In this document: piece by piece, positions 1 through 8,419 of the stretch
How positions within the stretch are numbered: the stretch's first letter is position 1
Layout of the letters: every line of letters begins with the position of its first letter
Source: an uncultured Sulfolobales archaeon
GTDB taxonomy: Archaea; Thermoproteota; Thermoprotei_A; Sulfolobales; Desulfurococcaceae
Assembly: GCA_938045475.1 (NCBI GenBank)
Contig: CALIML010000017.1
Coordinates: forward strand, 1-64,000
Direction of reading: 5' to 3'
Length of the DNA: 64,000 bases
Program-made: the position numbers and the translations under genes
Notes under the pieces: model-generated
What the model was told of the DNA's origin: nothing
Database searches by the model: none
What the model saw: the letters and a program-made list of their open reading frames with translations, nothing else

Positions 1-1
1 T

Positions 2-751
2 AGGGAGGCCAAGGCATACTTATATGACCCTGTGGATGGGGGGCTCCTGGCCAGCCTGTCTGCAGTCATCCCAGAGGCGGACTACCGTGTGCCGCGTACA
101 GCTGGATTCTTTAACTACGGGACGACTGGTTGCTACGATGAGTTCGTCGTAGTCCGTGGAGCAAACCCTCTCAGAATCACTGTTAGCGGCGTCCCAAGTG
201 GCTGGACTATTAGGCTCTACAATGGTACTACGCTTCTCCAGAGCTCTGCCTCCACTGGGGAGCCCGTGGTCTTCGACAAGTTCTGGTATCCTCGGGATGG
301 GCAGCGCAGCACTATACTGAGGCAGGGGAGGATAGAGGTTTACGACGGCTTAGGCAATCTAGTGGCTAGCTACGGGCCTGCATTAGTAGTGGGGGGACAG
401 GTCTTCGAGCTCGCCTCTCCACAGAAGATGATCCTTGAAGTACATAACTTGGACTACAAGAGTTATTACGGAGCCTTAGTTCTCCACAGCTATAGCGTTA
501 GTGACTCAGCAAGCATCTCCATATACTTATGCAATCCCGCTGAGTGCTCACTGCCCATAACCATACCTCCCGGGTCTACTGAGACTAGTGAAGTGGAGCT
601 TCCCCAGGGAGTCAGCTACATATTGATTGCCTGCAGTGGAGCTTCCGCCAATGCATCAGCCGACATCTACTTGGTGTACTCTTCGCTGCCTAGCCGGGAT
701 GGAGTACTAGTGGCCTACCCGATAGAGATCCACTTGGTGGTAGAGTCTTGA
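2..751 (+). CDS. Secreted/extracellular beta-rich protein, 5' end outside the window
   Basis: The reading frame is open from base 2 to the TGA at 749-751, so the true start lies before the window; an internal GTG at 32 is only the first possible start inside it. The visible part (about 249 residues) is rich in Ser, Gly, Tyr and Val, has several Asn-x-Ser/Thr sites and four to five Cys, and lacks long hydrophobic helices, as expected for an extracellular beta-sandwich-like protein. Its stop overlaps the TTG start of the signal peptidase gene, so the two are probably co-translated. No family recognised. The location outside the cell is inferred from composition and from the neighbouring signal peptidase and pilin. 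Confidence 0.6.
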   Translation, partial: REAKAYLYDPVDGGLLASLSAVIPEADYRVPRTAGFFNYGTTGCYDEFVVVRGANPLRITVSGVPSGWTIRLYNGTTLLQSSASTGEPVVFDKFWYPRDGQRSTILRQGRIEVYDGLGNLVASYGPALVVGGQVFELASPQKMILEVHNLDYKSYYGALVLHSYSVSDSASISIYLCNPAECSLPITIPPGSTETSEVELPQGVSYILIACSGASANASADIYLVYSSLPSRDGVLVAYPIEIHLVVES

Positions 752-1860
752 AGCTGCAGCGGGTAATCGCTTACCTAGCCATCCTTACAGTAGTTGTCCT
801 AGGGCTTGGGAGAGTTCTAGAGCTCCCCGTATTCTTGTCACTAGTTGCTTCAAGCTCAATGACCCCCACTCTCCAGGCCCTAGACATGGTTGTAGCTGTT
901 AAGAGGAACTACAGTATTGGAGATATAGTTGTCTGGTGCTCCACCCCAATGTACTGCGTAATCCATAGAGTTGTTGAAGCCGGCGGCAATAGAGTTGTAA
1001 CTATGGGTGATGCAAATCCTGCTCCAGACCCTCCTGTGAACCCAGGCTTAGTGAAGGGAGTTGTTGTACTCACGATCCCTAGGCTTATCTGGATCCCTCT
1101 CCTACTGCTTCCCCCAGCGATCTACGCGGCTTTAAAGATCTATAGGAAGAACTATGGGGGGAAGCCCAGTGCTCCTCGCTCATTCAGTGGGTTAGCGGCT
1201 GCCTACACGATCGTTGTCTTTTACGCTGTCTTCTCATCCCTCCTAGCATTCATGAGTCCTCTCAATCCAATACTATTTGCTGAGCTATCAATACCCAGTG
1301 TGGAAGTTGTTGGAGTAGGCTTTGACTGCAGTGAAGGCCTTATAGTTATTGCGTATAGCCCAAGATATCTAGAGATTGAATCCATTGATGGCTGCAGGCT
1401 CTTAGCGGCAAATACTTCAATCAATTGCTCTACAAGGATCTTGGATAGCTCCGTATTGGTGGAAGTGCCTAGTGAACTGCTGAGGTGGATGAACCTCGAG
1501 GGAGTGGGTAAAGCCATGGTTTGGCTCAACGTAAGTCTATCTAGAAATGCCTCTCTCTCAACATACCTATATCCAGTGCACATAGTGCCTCTACACCCAG
1601 TAGTTAGTGTTACTGAAGGAGTTGCATCAATCTATAATCCAAACCCATTCTGCTTTGACGCAAACATAACGATCTTTTGGGCAAACGACGTAGGCCCGTG
1701 GAGCACGAGCAAGTACTTAACTTGCGTAGAGCCCAAGGGATCTCTAGAGATCGATTTAAGGGCATATAGGTATGCATACGTAAGGATCGAGTACGTTGTG
1801 AGTGGGAGAACACTAGTTGTACAGAGGGAGGTTATGAGGGATGGATGGCCGGCCGGCTAG
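748..1860 (+). CDS. Archaeal signal peptidase I (S26B, Sec11-like) with long C-terminal extension
   Basis: Removes signal peptides from exported proteins at the membrane. An N-terminal membrane helix (residues 6-26) precedes the catalytic serine motif SMTP (Ser37). His73 in CVIHRVV and Asp88 in GDANP fit the Ser-His-Asp layout of archaeal/eukaryotic Sec11-type enzymes. Membrane segments follow near residues 112-131 and 150-170. About 190 further residues form an extracytoplasmic-looking, Cys- and Asn-rich domain not found in minimal family members of about 150-200 residues. TTG start overlapping the upstream stop (TTGA). The linked secreted protein, membrane protein and pilin suggest a dedicated processing role, which is inference. 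Confidence 0.82.
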   Translation: MKLQRVIAYLAILTVVVLGLGRVLELPVFLSLVASSSMTPTLQALDMVVAVKRNYSIGDIVVWCSTPMYCVIHRVVEAGGNRVVTMGDANPAPDPPVNPGLVKGVVVLTIPRLIWIPLLLLPPAIYAALKIYRKNYGGKPSAPRSFSGLAAAYTIVVFYAVFSSLLAFMSPLNPILFAELSIPSVEVVGVGFDCSEGLIVIAYSPRYLEIESIDGCRLLAANTSINCSTRILDSSVLVEVPSELLRWMNLEGVGKAMVWLNVSLSRNASLSTYLYPVHIVPLHPVVSVTEGVASIYNPNPFCFDANITIFWANDVGPWSTSKYLTCVEPKGSLEIDLRAYRYAYVRIEYVVSGRTLVVQREVMRDGWPAG

Positions 1861-2425
1861 AGGCCGTAGGGAGAGAGCATCATTGATTGCCTTTATTCTT
1901 TCGCTTACATGCTTAACTGCTTACGCCATACTCCAACTCCTATACTTAGTCCTCCCACTATACGTCTTCTCAGGTGATGTTGAAGGCTACGTAGGTGTTT
2001 TGAGCTATAGGCTAAAGATCTTTGGGCAAGGAGTGAGATCGCCGCTCCTAGAATCACTTGCAGTCATTGCAATACCCGCGATCATCTCAATACCTTCAGC
2101 AATACTATCAGTTATAGCTAGCTACTTCAAGTGGAGGCAGGGCGCCGTGCCCTGGATAGCCCTCGGTGGATCATGTGTTGCAACCATAGCGTCTGGAATA
2201 TCGCTCGGCTTGAAGACCCCTATATCAATTATAGCTAGCCGAGTAGTAAGGAACTACAGCCACTCAACGTCTGCCGGCCACATAGTATTCCAAGGAGCTA
2301 CGCTTACACAGACGCCAGCACTATGCATGCCTGTCGCAGCATACGTATTTGCACTAGCATCAATGATCCTTGCAGCAGCATATGTTTTAGCCAAGAGGGA
2401 GCAGAGCCCTGAACCCATTGAGTAA
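1841..2425 (+). CDS. Four-helix membrane protein, function unknown
   Basis: A 194-residue protein with four predicted membrane helices (about residues 14-36, 70-94, 103-124 and 163-184) and a loop of about 40 residues with Asn-x-Ser and Cys between helices 1 and 2 or 3 and 4. It starts at ATG 1841, inside the last 20 bases of the signal peptidase gene, so the three genes from 2 to 2425 look like one overlapping operon. The tetraspan shape resembles claudin/tetraspanin-like proteins, but no sequence motif proves a relation. The function is probably linked to the exported protein and peptidase before it. Confidence 0.6.
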   Translation: MDGRPARGRRERASLIAFILSLTCLTAYAILQLLYLVLPLYVFSGDVEGYVGVLSYRLKIFGQGVRSPLLESLAVIAIPAIISIPSAILSVIASYFKWRQGAVPWIALGGSCVATIASGISLGLKTPISIIASRVVRNYSHSTSAGHIVFQGATLTQTPALCMPVAAYVFALASMILAAAYVLAKREQSPEPIE

Positions 2426-2542
2426 TTAAATAGGCTGGAAAGCCCACTCCACCAACTTATGATTAATGCAGTTTGAATTCCATTAACCAAGTTGAATTAA
2501 TTTGAATGAGCCTTCGGCATGAGGAATTGGCTAGAGAGCCAG

Positions 2543-2552
2543 TATTTAAATA
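2543..2552 (+). promoter_or_regulatory. TATA box and ribosome site of the pilin gene
   Basis: TATTTAAATA at 2543-2552 is a good archaeal TATA element. Transcription would begin near 2575. A GGTGA ribosome site at 2592-2596 stands at normal distance before ATG 2601, which favours that start over the GTG at 2589. Confidence 0.6.
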
Positions 2553-2600
2553 CTTAGCTCAACAGAAAAGTATGTGGTATGCAGTTAAGTGGGTGAACTC

Positions 2601-3014
2601 ATGGCTAGAGGCATTGAGCCAGTTATAGCTGCAGTCATATTGATCGCTATAGCAGTAGTAGTAGCTATAGCAGTAATAGGATGGATCATGGGCCTATGGG
2701 GAGCAGTAACAGCACCAAGAGAACAACTATCAGTAACAGGAGTAAGCCTTAAAACAAATGGAACGTTAACGTTGGTAGTAGTTAACAGCGGCGGAGCGAC
2801 GGCAAGTATAACTGCTGTAACAATAGATGGACCCAATTGCTCTGAAACTGTACAACAAGGAGATATTAATCCTAATACTGTAGAGTCGAGGTCATCAATG
2901 ACTGTGACAGTAGAAACTGGTTGTGAAAATCTGCCAGTAGGAGCGATGTATACAGTTACAGTATACACCGAGGCTGGCGGAGCTTATCCAACAGTTGTAA
3001 AAGCTGTAGGGTAA
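2601..3014 (+). CDS. Type IV pilin (class III signal peptide)
   Basis: A 137-residue pilin-like protein. The N-terminus MARGIEPV followed by about 24 hydrophobic residues is the class III signal peptide used by archaeal pilins and archaellins; prepilin peptidase would cut after Arg-Gly. The remaining part is a small Thr/Val/Ser-rich beta domain with two Cys (near residues 77 and 103) that may form a disulfide. Start 2601 is chosen because of the GGTGA site at 2592-2596. The gene stands alone behind its own TATA box, consistent with high expression of a surface filament subunit. The ATPase and platform gene pair at 14952-18507 could serve it, but the distance makes this a guess. Confidence 0.78.
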   Translation: MARGIEPVIAAVILIAIAVVVAIAVIGWIMGLWGAVTAPREQLSVTGVSLKTNGTLTLVVVNSGGATASITAVTIDGPNCSETVQQGDINPNTVESRSSMTVTVETGCENLPVGAMYTVTVYTEAGGAYPTVVKAVG

Positions 3015-3124
3015 GAGTAGCTCTGAGGGAGTAAATTACATTAATTTTTTAATTTAAATAGATGTGGGTTATGATAAACATTGATGATGTCTTGTGGTGA
3101 ATTAATGCAGTGCATTAACTCCCG

Positions 3125-3990
3125 TAACGCCAAGCCCTCCCTTCTCTTTTCATGGTAGGGCTTTCGGGGCGAGCGTGTGAAGCCCTACATTTATCTTTCG
3201 AGGAGGTTTTTACTGCTATCACGTCTCTATCTTATTCCAACCTGCATCTAAGGCACTTCAATCTTGGCTTTATAGTCTATTATTGTGAATTGAAGCTTTC
3301 TAAAGCTCCATCTGTTAAGCCTTCCATTTATTTATTTTCTATGTTTTCAGGTCTTCTAAGATTATCGTGGAGTAGCTTTGCTCCAAAGCCATTCCAAGGA
3401 TCTCGTTCACAATGCTGTGGTGAATTGCTTCAACTCTTCTTTATTCACACTCTATATTTTTCCACCAGCTTCTTCACGACTCTTTCTTCAGTTCAAAAAG
3501 CCACGTTGTTCTCATTGATGTCAACTGCTAAGGCTTTCCCATCGTATGCCTTGAGTTCAACTTTTCAAAAACGACTTTGAGATAATGCTCATTATCTTTC
3601 TTAATAAGCCATGCTTAACTAACTTTCATTTCCTTAAATTTCTCATGATGTATTCCATGGAAAAGCTTGGATTTCACTCTTCCATTTCAGTTGTAATCGA
3701 AGCAACTCATTCTTCGAAATGAGAGCTGAGCAAATGATCGTCAGGCATTATTGCATCTTTTTGAAAACCGGCTTGTCAAGTTTTGCTTTATCCCTCCTCT
3801 TAAGCTTTCTAAAGCTTTTATATATTGAGCATGACATTTGGCAAGCAGTATAGGTGTATTGAGAAGGTAGTTTTGGATGTTTAGTTCTCAATTCATAATA
3901 CTTCTCGGATTTCAAGCGTTTGAAGCTTGTTATTCCATTCTCGTTAGCATAATTCAAGAGCTCTTGAACTAGCCTCTTGTGTGCTTAGAA
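3125..3990 (-). pseudogene. TnpB (IS605/IS607 OrfB) pseudogene
   Basis: The minus strand keeps recognisable TnpB blocks. At 3957-3748 is an open stretch with KHPKLPSQYTYTACQM and SIYKSFRKLKR, the N-terminal region of the family. Near 3550-3480 is KALAVDINENNVAF, the RuvC-I strand with its Asp. Near 3300-3240 is KLQFTIIDYKAKIE, and near 3230 a block reading RDVIAVK, the last RuvC motif. The tail reads RASHARPESPTMKREGR. Multiple stops separate these blocks. The 3' part coincides with the hairpin region from which omega-RNA derives in active TnpB loci. Confidence 0.82.
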
Positions 3991-4068
3991 GAGAGATTAG
4001 TATTGGATTTTCGAGCTTGAAGCTCGCTGCAGGTCTAATTGCTTCTGATCACTTCTCTGACAATTCAA

Positions 4069-4349
4069 TTATTTCCTATATCCTTTGCTCCCAGCGAATT
4101 CCAGGAGCTTTCGCCTCTGCCTCTCAAGATCTTCTTGATCTGCGGAACTAGCTTTTGCGTAGGCTATTGCCTTACCTTTGGAGACCTTTCCCTCAGCAAG
4201 CATTTGATCTCGCTCTCAGTGTATCTCTATTTTCCACCAGTAGTTCTTGTGAACTTGATCTTTTCAAAATAAGCCCGCTTCCTGACAGCTGTGCAAGAAA
4301 CTTCAAAGATCTCCGCAACTTCTCAAGGAGTATGGAGTTTTTCCAGCAT
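4069..4349 (-). pseudogene. IS607 serine recombinase (TnpA) pseudogene
   Basis: From ATG 4349 the minus strand encodes a MerR-like helix-turn-helix segment (EVAEIFEVSCTAVRK, then FTRTTGGK, then RYTESEIK), interrupted by an in-frame TGA and TAG. After one frameshift comes AYAKASSADQEDLERQ, the start of the resolvase catalytic domain with its Ser region, then LLEFAGSKGYRK and a stop. In IS607 the small recombinase moves the element and the partner TnpB is dispensable for movement. At least three disabling changes; dead. Confidence 0.82.
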
Positions 4350-4394
4350 CGATGGACGTAAGGTTTTAAGCTTTAAGTTAAAGCTGTTTCAAGC

Positions 4395-4520
4395 CCCCTC
4401 CGCTATGGAAGCAGCGCTTCCCATAGAGGTGGGAATGGAGGACTAATTGAGCCTTCGGATGCGGGGAGCCATGGGTTCGCCCAAAAGCCCTCGGTGGAAG
4501 AGGGCTTGGTGCAGTGAGTG
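4395..4520 (+). repeat. Possible TnpB 3'-end relic with hairpin, upstream of the IS607 remnant
   Basis: The segment holds an imperfect hairpin (CTATGGAAGC and GCTTCCCATAG near 4403-4426) and a stretch GGGTTCGCCCAAAAGCCC near 4474-4491, then GTGGAAGAGGG and GGTGCAGTG. This order (GGGCGAA-type hairpin, a TGAAGnGAGG-like block, then a terminal GTGCAG) resembles the better preserved relics at 40440-40560 and 55030-55140. Assignment is tentative because it is short and diverged. Confidence 0.35.
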
Positions 4521-4651
4521 TTTACGCTGAGCTAAAATGGAGTAAACTAGTTAGGAGTGGCTGTGTGGAGATGGGGTGTGTTCTTAAATACGCTTCAATG
4601 GGGGCTGGGATGGGGGGTGCTGAGGCTGTGTAGTTGATGCTTAGCAAGGGC

Positions 4652-4659
4652 ATAAATAT
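4652..4659 (+). promoter_or_regulatory. TATA box of the membrane protein gene at 4682
   Basis: ATAAATAT lies about 25 bases before GTG 4682, which suggests a leaderless transcript beginning at or next to the start codon. Confidence 0.45.
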
Positions 4660-4681
4660 TGGTTTAGCGTTTTAAGTATTT

Positions 4682-5437
4682 GTGGTTGGTTTGAGAGCAG
4701 TTAAATCGCCGAGCTTTGCGTTCTTGCTGAGTGCTTTTCTACTAGTCTTAGGCACTTGTCTTGCTGTAGTTGAAGTACCTGTTCGAATTGCTTACGATCC
4801 TCTTGCCGTTGAGCAATACGAGCTTATGCGAGCCCTCATGCCTTTAGGAGTTTTCCTCTGGGCCGTTGCTCTCATACTCCTTGCTTATGGAGTTTTCTTA
4901 AGCAAGTGCTTCACTAGGCGTTCTCTCCACCGAAAGACCTACTCAATAGCTTGTGTAATTGCTGCTCCAGCCCTGGGCTCTCTAGCTATAGCATCACTCC
5001 TCCTTCCCTGGGTAATTACTGAGAGGACTGAGCCACTTATAGCTGTCCGCGGAGGCCTCATTGACGTAGGGCAGTATCACTCGCTAACCGGGGTCAGCCT
5101 CATGATTGGCGTAAATAGCTTTGCTGGAGACGTATTGCTCTTCGTTATTACAGGAGCCTTAATAAGCATAGCGTACATACCCCTGATCACGCTCATCGGG
5201 GAGGAGGCGTGTGCTGTAAAAGCAATACTGCTCCTACTTAGCGGCGTATGCATAGCTGCTTCAATAATGCTAATGTACATGCATAGAACTTGGTGGATCA
5301 CTGTGAAAATAGATGGATCGCTATGCTTCTCAACGACTCTCAAAGCTCCAGGAGTAGGCCTGCTGACGGCTTCTTCATCAGCTGCAGGCTTAATGTCTTT
5401 AGGAGCAATTACTGCATTAAAGCGAGCCATGACTTAA
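4682..5437 (+). CDS. Multi-pass membrane protein, function unknown
   Basis: A 251-residue protein with about six membrane helices (roughly residues 12-32, 51-72, 85-111, 143-168, 174-199 and 225-246). The loop between helices 3 and 4 carries an Arg/Glu stretch, and that between 5 and 6 a Trp-Trp and a Cys. No known transporter or enzyme motif is visible. The GTG start at 4682 is supported by a TATA box 25 bases upstream. The next genes also encode small membrane proteins, but spacing (156 bp) and opposite strand argue against an operon. Confidence 0.55.
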   Translation: MVGLRAVKSPSFAFLLSAFLLVLGTCLAVVEVPVRIAYDPLAVEQYELMRALMPLGVFLWAVALILLAYGVFLSKCFTRRSLHRKTYSIACVIAAPALGSLAIASLLLPWVITERTEPLIAVRGGLIDVGQYHSLTGVSLMIGVNSFAGDVLLFVITGALISIAYIPLITLIGEEACAVKAILLLLSGVCIAASIMLMYMHRTWWITVKIDGSLCFSTTLKAPGVGLLTASSSAAGLMSLGAITALKRAMT

Positions 5438-5593
5438 CTTCCTAAAGCATAGGGTAAATACATGTGGATGCAGTAACCTAGCTTCAAGGAGTAGTTAGCG
5501 GACTGTGCACCGACACAGATTCATCCAAGTTGTTTAGCTAAATAGAGATCCACACTCCACAGCTCACGGAGTATTCCCATGGATTCATTGCTT

Positions 5594-6127
5594 CTACACT
5601 TCCCTGGGCTTTGCTTCAATGAGCTTTGTCCAAGGGCCTTTAACTACGCTCACTAAAGTCATTGATGCTGTAAACACTGCTCCAGGTATGAGTGCTGTTA
5701 GGTATGGATTGAAGTACTTTGAGATCACTTCAATTACTCCAGGCTCTAGCGTAGACAGCACTGCTATGGGGGCTATGCCTAGCAGTAGGGTAAATAGTGC
5801 TCCAGACACCAATGCTGAGAGGGCTTCGCTGAGCTTAGTGTTTAGTAATCCCTTCACTAGGCCGAATAGTGCTCCAATCAATAAGTATTGAATGACGTAA
5901 GCTACTGGAGCTACAGCCATGACTGCCTTAATGGATCCCTTAACTACTCTAAGCACTTCCTCCACTTCCTCAGGTGGAAGAGTTTTAGAGAGCTGGTGCT
6001 TCACTAAATCCTCTACTAGAGGATCCATTGATGGCGCTAAAACGAGTGCCACCACTAAGCCTACCAGTATTCCAGTGATTAAGCCAGCGATTACTCCGTG
6101 AAACACGTGCCTACCGTAGCTAGCCAT
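5594..6127 (-). CDS. Membrane protein with four helices, function unknown
   Basis: A 177-residue protein with helices near residues 9-31, 66-90, 100-123 and 140-162. A charged segment between helices 1 and 2 (about residues 36-62, Glu/Lys-rich) is probably a cytoplasmic or external amphipathic hairpin. Small residues and Gly-rich helices resemble small archaeal DUF-type membrane proteins, without a diagnostic motif. The ATG start at 6127 is only 26 bases from the start of the divergent gene at 6154. A TATA-like CATTAAATAG read on the minus strand at about 6158-6149 suggests a leaderless mRNA. Confidence 0.55.
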   Translation of the reverse strand: MASYGRHVFHGVIAGLITGILVGLVVALVLAPSMDPLVEDLVKHQLSKTLPPEEVEEVLRVVKGSIKAVMAVAPVAYVIQYLLIGALFGLVKGLLNTKLSEALSALVSGALFTLLLGIAPIAVLSTLEPGVIEVISKYFNPYLTALIPGAVFTASMTLVSVVKGPWTKLIEAKPREV

Positions 6128-6153
6128 GAGGCCGACCCACCCACATCTATTTA

Positions 6154-6858
6154 ATGCTTGACGCTGTATTAAACTTAGGCAAGTGGTTTAGGGAAGAGTC
6201 TTTGAGTACAGCGATCCCGATAGCTATTGCCTTAGCTCCAGCCCTATTAGCTCTAGCTAAGTTTGCAGGCTTTGAGAAAAACGCTTGGGTAATAGCTCTC
6301 TTAGGTGGGAGCGGCTGGTTTCTAGCATTGATCCTAAGGATTCCCGTATTAATGGCTGTACGTCTTCCAGCCACTATCTACGGGTACTTCTCTTCACTCA
6401 TGGCTGGGCTGTTCGAGGAGATCGTTAGGCTCCTATTCCTCAGAATTGACTTAGTTAGAAGCTGCTTAGTGAGGGGATCTATTGCCCTAGGGCTTGGCTG
6501 GGGCCTTGTAGAGGCATTATTCGTGTACGCTATACCAGCTTACTTAGCTGCAGCAGTAGGTCAGTACAGCTGGATCGATTTAATTCCAGGTGCTTTAGAG
6601 AGGAATAGCGCTACACTAATACACTTATCACTAACTCTATTTCTCACCAGAAATCCGTGGAGCTTCAAGCTCCTCGCATACTCAATAACTATCCATACCG
6701 TAGCAAACTCTGTAGCTATAACAGCCCTAAGCTTATTGAGGAATGTGTGGCTAGTGGAGTTAGTCATAGCAGTGTTCAGTGCATCAGTATTTGCATTCAT
6801 AGCTATTCCTTCTCTAAGGAATTTAAAGACAGCTGAGGATAGAACTGTTGGTGAGTGA
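6154..6858 (+). CDS. YhfC-family-like intramembrane metalloprotease candidate
   Basis: A 234-residue membrane protein with about seven helices. Motifs in order are GLFEEIVR (about residues 85-92), GLGWGLVEAL (113-122), LERNSATLIHLSLTLF (149-164) and IHTVANS (179-185). Glu-Glu-x-x-Arg, a Gly-rich helix with Glu, Glu-Arg-then-His and His-x-x-x-Asn are the pattern of the YhfC/PrsW-like group, thought to bind a metal in the membrane and cut transmembrane substrates. The substrate is unknown. It starts 26 bases from a divergent membrane protein gene and overlaps the following YbjQ-like gene by 11 bases, suggesting coupling. Confidence 0.55.
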   Translation: MLDAVLNLGKWFREESLSTAIPIAIALAPALLALAKFAGFEKNAWVIALLGGSGWFLALILRIPVLMAVRLPATIYGYFSSLMAGLFEEIVRLLFLRIDLVRSCLVRGSIALGLGWGLVEALFVYAIPAYLAAAVGQYSWIDLIPGALERNSATLIHLSLTLFLTRNPWSFKLLAYSITIHTVANSVAITALSLLRNVWLVELVIAVFSASVFAFIAIPSLRNLKTAEDRTVGE

Positions 6859-7195
6859 TGTGAGCGAGGAATTCATTGTTACAACACTAGACTACGTTCC
6901 AGGCTGTAGAGTCAGGAGAGTTTTAGGAGTTGTTAGTGGAAGCATAGTTAGAGCTAGAAACATAGCTAGAGACATTATTGCAGCTCTTAGAAACATAGCT
7001 GGAGGAGAAATAGTTGAGTACACAGAGCTTCTAGCTAAGTCTAGGGATGAAGAATTAAGGAGAATGGTTGATAAAGCAAAGGCCATGGGGGCCAACGGAG
7101 TAATTGGATTAAGACTAGCTACTTCAACTATAATGAGTGGAGCTGCAGAAGTAATAGCTTATGGAACAGCAGTAGTATTAGAGAAAGAAGCTTAA
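6848..7195 (+). CDS. YbjQ/DUF74-family protein
   Basis: A soluble 115-residue alpha/beta protein. GCRVRRVLGVVSGSIVRARNI near the start, EIVEYTELLAKSRDEEL in the middle and AKAMGANGVIGLRLATSTI toward the end are the hallmark blocks of the YbjQ (DUF74) family, a pentameric ring-forming fold related to metal-binding proteins; the cellular role is not established. The start is uncertain among TTG 6848, GTG 6851 and GTG 6860; the first two overlap the upstream stop at 6856-6858. Translational coupling to the candidate membrane protease is likely. Confidence 0.8.
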   Translation: MVSDVSEEFIVTTLDYVPGCRVRRVLGVVSGSIVRARNIARDIIAALRNIAGGEIVEYTELLAKSRDEELRRMVDKAKAMGANGVIGLRLATSTIMSGAAEVIAYGTAVVLEKEA

Positions 7196-7332
7196 GCAAC
7201 ACTAAAAACACTCATTACCCGTATTTACAGCCCCTTGAGTTCACGCACGTTGCTGCCTCAAGGACTTAAGTAATGTAACTCCAGTGGATCCTAAATAATG
7301 CAGGAGCTTGAGAGACTACGGCTTTTAGTTAA

Positions 7333-8325
7333 CTATTGGTATAACGTTATTGTTCTTCCTAAGCCTCTCTTAACTGATTCACTGTAGACATAGCTTGCTA
7401 CTACGACGTCCTGTATTGCTAGACCTGTTGAATCAAATACTGTTATTTCACTGCTTGACTCCCTACCCTTCTTTAATCCAGCAATTACTTCACCTAGCTC
7501 AGCGTATATGTAGTTCTTATCTATGAAGCCTGTGCTTATTGGGACATTTACTTCACCGCTGTGTACTGCTTGCTCATAGTCATCCACGACTACTTTTGCC
7601 CTCCTAAGTATTGCTGGATCAAGCTCCTCCTTCCCTGGGGCATCTGCCCCCATAGCATTTATGTGCATTCCCTCAGCAACCCATTCATTTAAGACTATAG
7701 GCTTCCTTGATGGAGTTAGAGTAGTTAGTACATCTACTCCTTCAACAGCCTCCCTAGGGCTATCTACAGCTCTAGCTCTTACTCCAAGCCTTTCACAGGC
7801 TTCTGCAGCAACTCTCTCAGCCCTACCCTTATCTATGTCGTATACGAGTATTGAATGGGCTTTAAAGACTCTGGATAGAGCATCTATGTGGAATGGAGCT
7901 AGTGCTCCAGCACCAATGAATCCAAGGGTCTTTGACTCAAGCCTAGCCAAGTACTTTGTAGCTACTGCTGCAGCTGCCGCTGTCCTAACGCAAGTAATCC
8001 ACGTTCCATCCATTATGCTGAGGGGCTTCCCAGTCTCAGGATCAACTACTATTATTACGGCCATAACTGTTGGAAGGCCGTGTTTAGTTGGGTTTAGCGG
8101 GTGGACGTTAACTACCTTCACTCCAGCGGCATCTACTCCCTCAAGGTATGCAGGCATAACTCTAAGATCCCCGCTGTACTTATTGAAGAACAAGTAAGTC
8201 TTAGAGGGCATTTGAACTCTTCCAAGCCCCTTCTCTCGGAAGGCTGACTCAACAAGATCTATTGCCTTATCCATGCTTAAAACAGACCTCACTTCACTAA
8301 CACTTAAAATGAGCACATCTATCAA
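7333..8325 (-). CDS. Ornithine cyclodeaminase / mu-crystallin family NAD(P)-dependent enzyme
   Basis: A member of the family that includes ornithine cyclodeaminase, archaeal alanine dehydrogenase and imine reductases. Visible are a substrate region (MPSKTYL, DLRVMPAYL, KVVNVHPLNP), the Rossmann motif GFIGAGALAPFH, TTLTPSRKPIV, INAMGADAPGKEELD and the C-terminal FDSTGLAIQD. Length (330 residues from the chosen start) is normal. Start TTG 8325 is preferred because a GGTGGT site stands at 8335-8330 and a TATA-like element on the minus strand at about 8368-8357; an ATG at 8430 would lie upstream of that TATA box and add 35 residues absent from the family. Alanine dehydrogenase activity is plausible, but substrate cannot be read from sequence. 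Confidence 0.82.
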   Translation of the reverse strand: MIDVLILSVSEVRSVLSMDKAIDLVESAFREKGLGRVQMPSKTYLFFNKYSGDLRVMPAYLEGVDAAGVKVVNVHPLNPTKHGLPTVMAVIIVVDPETGKPLSIMDGTWITCVRTAAAAAVATKYLARLESKTLGFIGAGALAPFHIDALSRVFKAHSILVYDIDKGRAERVAAEACERLGVRARAVDSPREAVEGVDVLTTLTPSRKPIVLNEWVAEGMHINAMGADAPGKEELDPAILRRAKVVVDDYEQAVHSGEVNVPISTGFIDKNYIYAELGEVIAGLKKGRESSSEITVFDSTGLAIQDVVVASYVYSESVKRGLGRTITLYQ

Positions 8326-8419
8326 AGCAACCACCGTGCTTAAACTAGCTGATTTGGAAATATAAGGTCTAGGGGTGGGAGTGGAGTTTAAAATGAAAGA
8401 TCCTTTAGCGCTTAGAAGC

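Larger units (their letters stand above)
3125..4349 (-). mobile_element. Decayed IS607-type element (serine recombinase plus TnpB remnants)
   Basis: Two broken reading frames lie in tandem on the minus strand: a short serine recombinase (TnpA, 4349-4069) followed by a TnpB-like protein (about 3990-3125). This order is that of IS607 elements. Both contain several stops and shifts, and TnpB is also shorter than the usual 1.2 kb, so an internal deletion is likely. The element ends after a GC-rich tail at 3125-3190 of the kind seen at several other places in the window. No functional transposase is left here. Confidence 0.8.

Noticed and set aside
3152..3580. Open 142-codon frame on the plus strand
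   Set aside because: It is opposite to the recognisable TnpB remnant and has an odd composition (Phe/Ser/Leu-rich). It is a shadow of the decayed element.
2507..4458. Direct repeat TGAGCCTTCGG at 2507-2517 and 4448-4458 on either side of the IS607 region
   Set aside because: Eleven bases shared at 2 kb distance is expected by chance many times in 64 kb, and IS607 does not make target duplications of this size.
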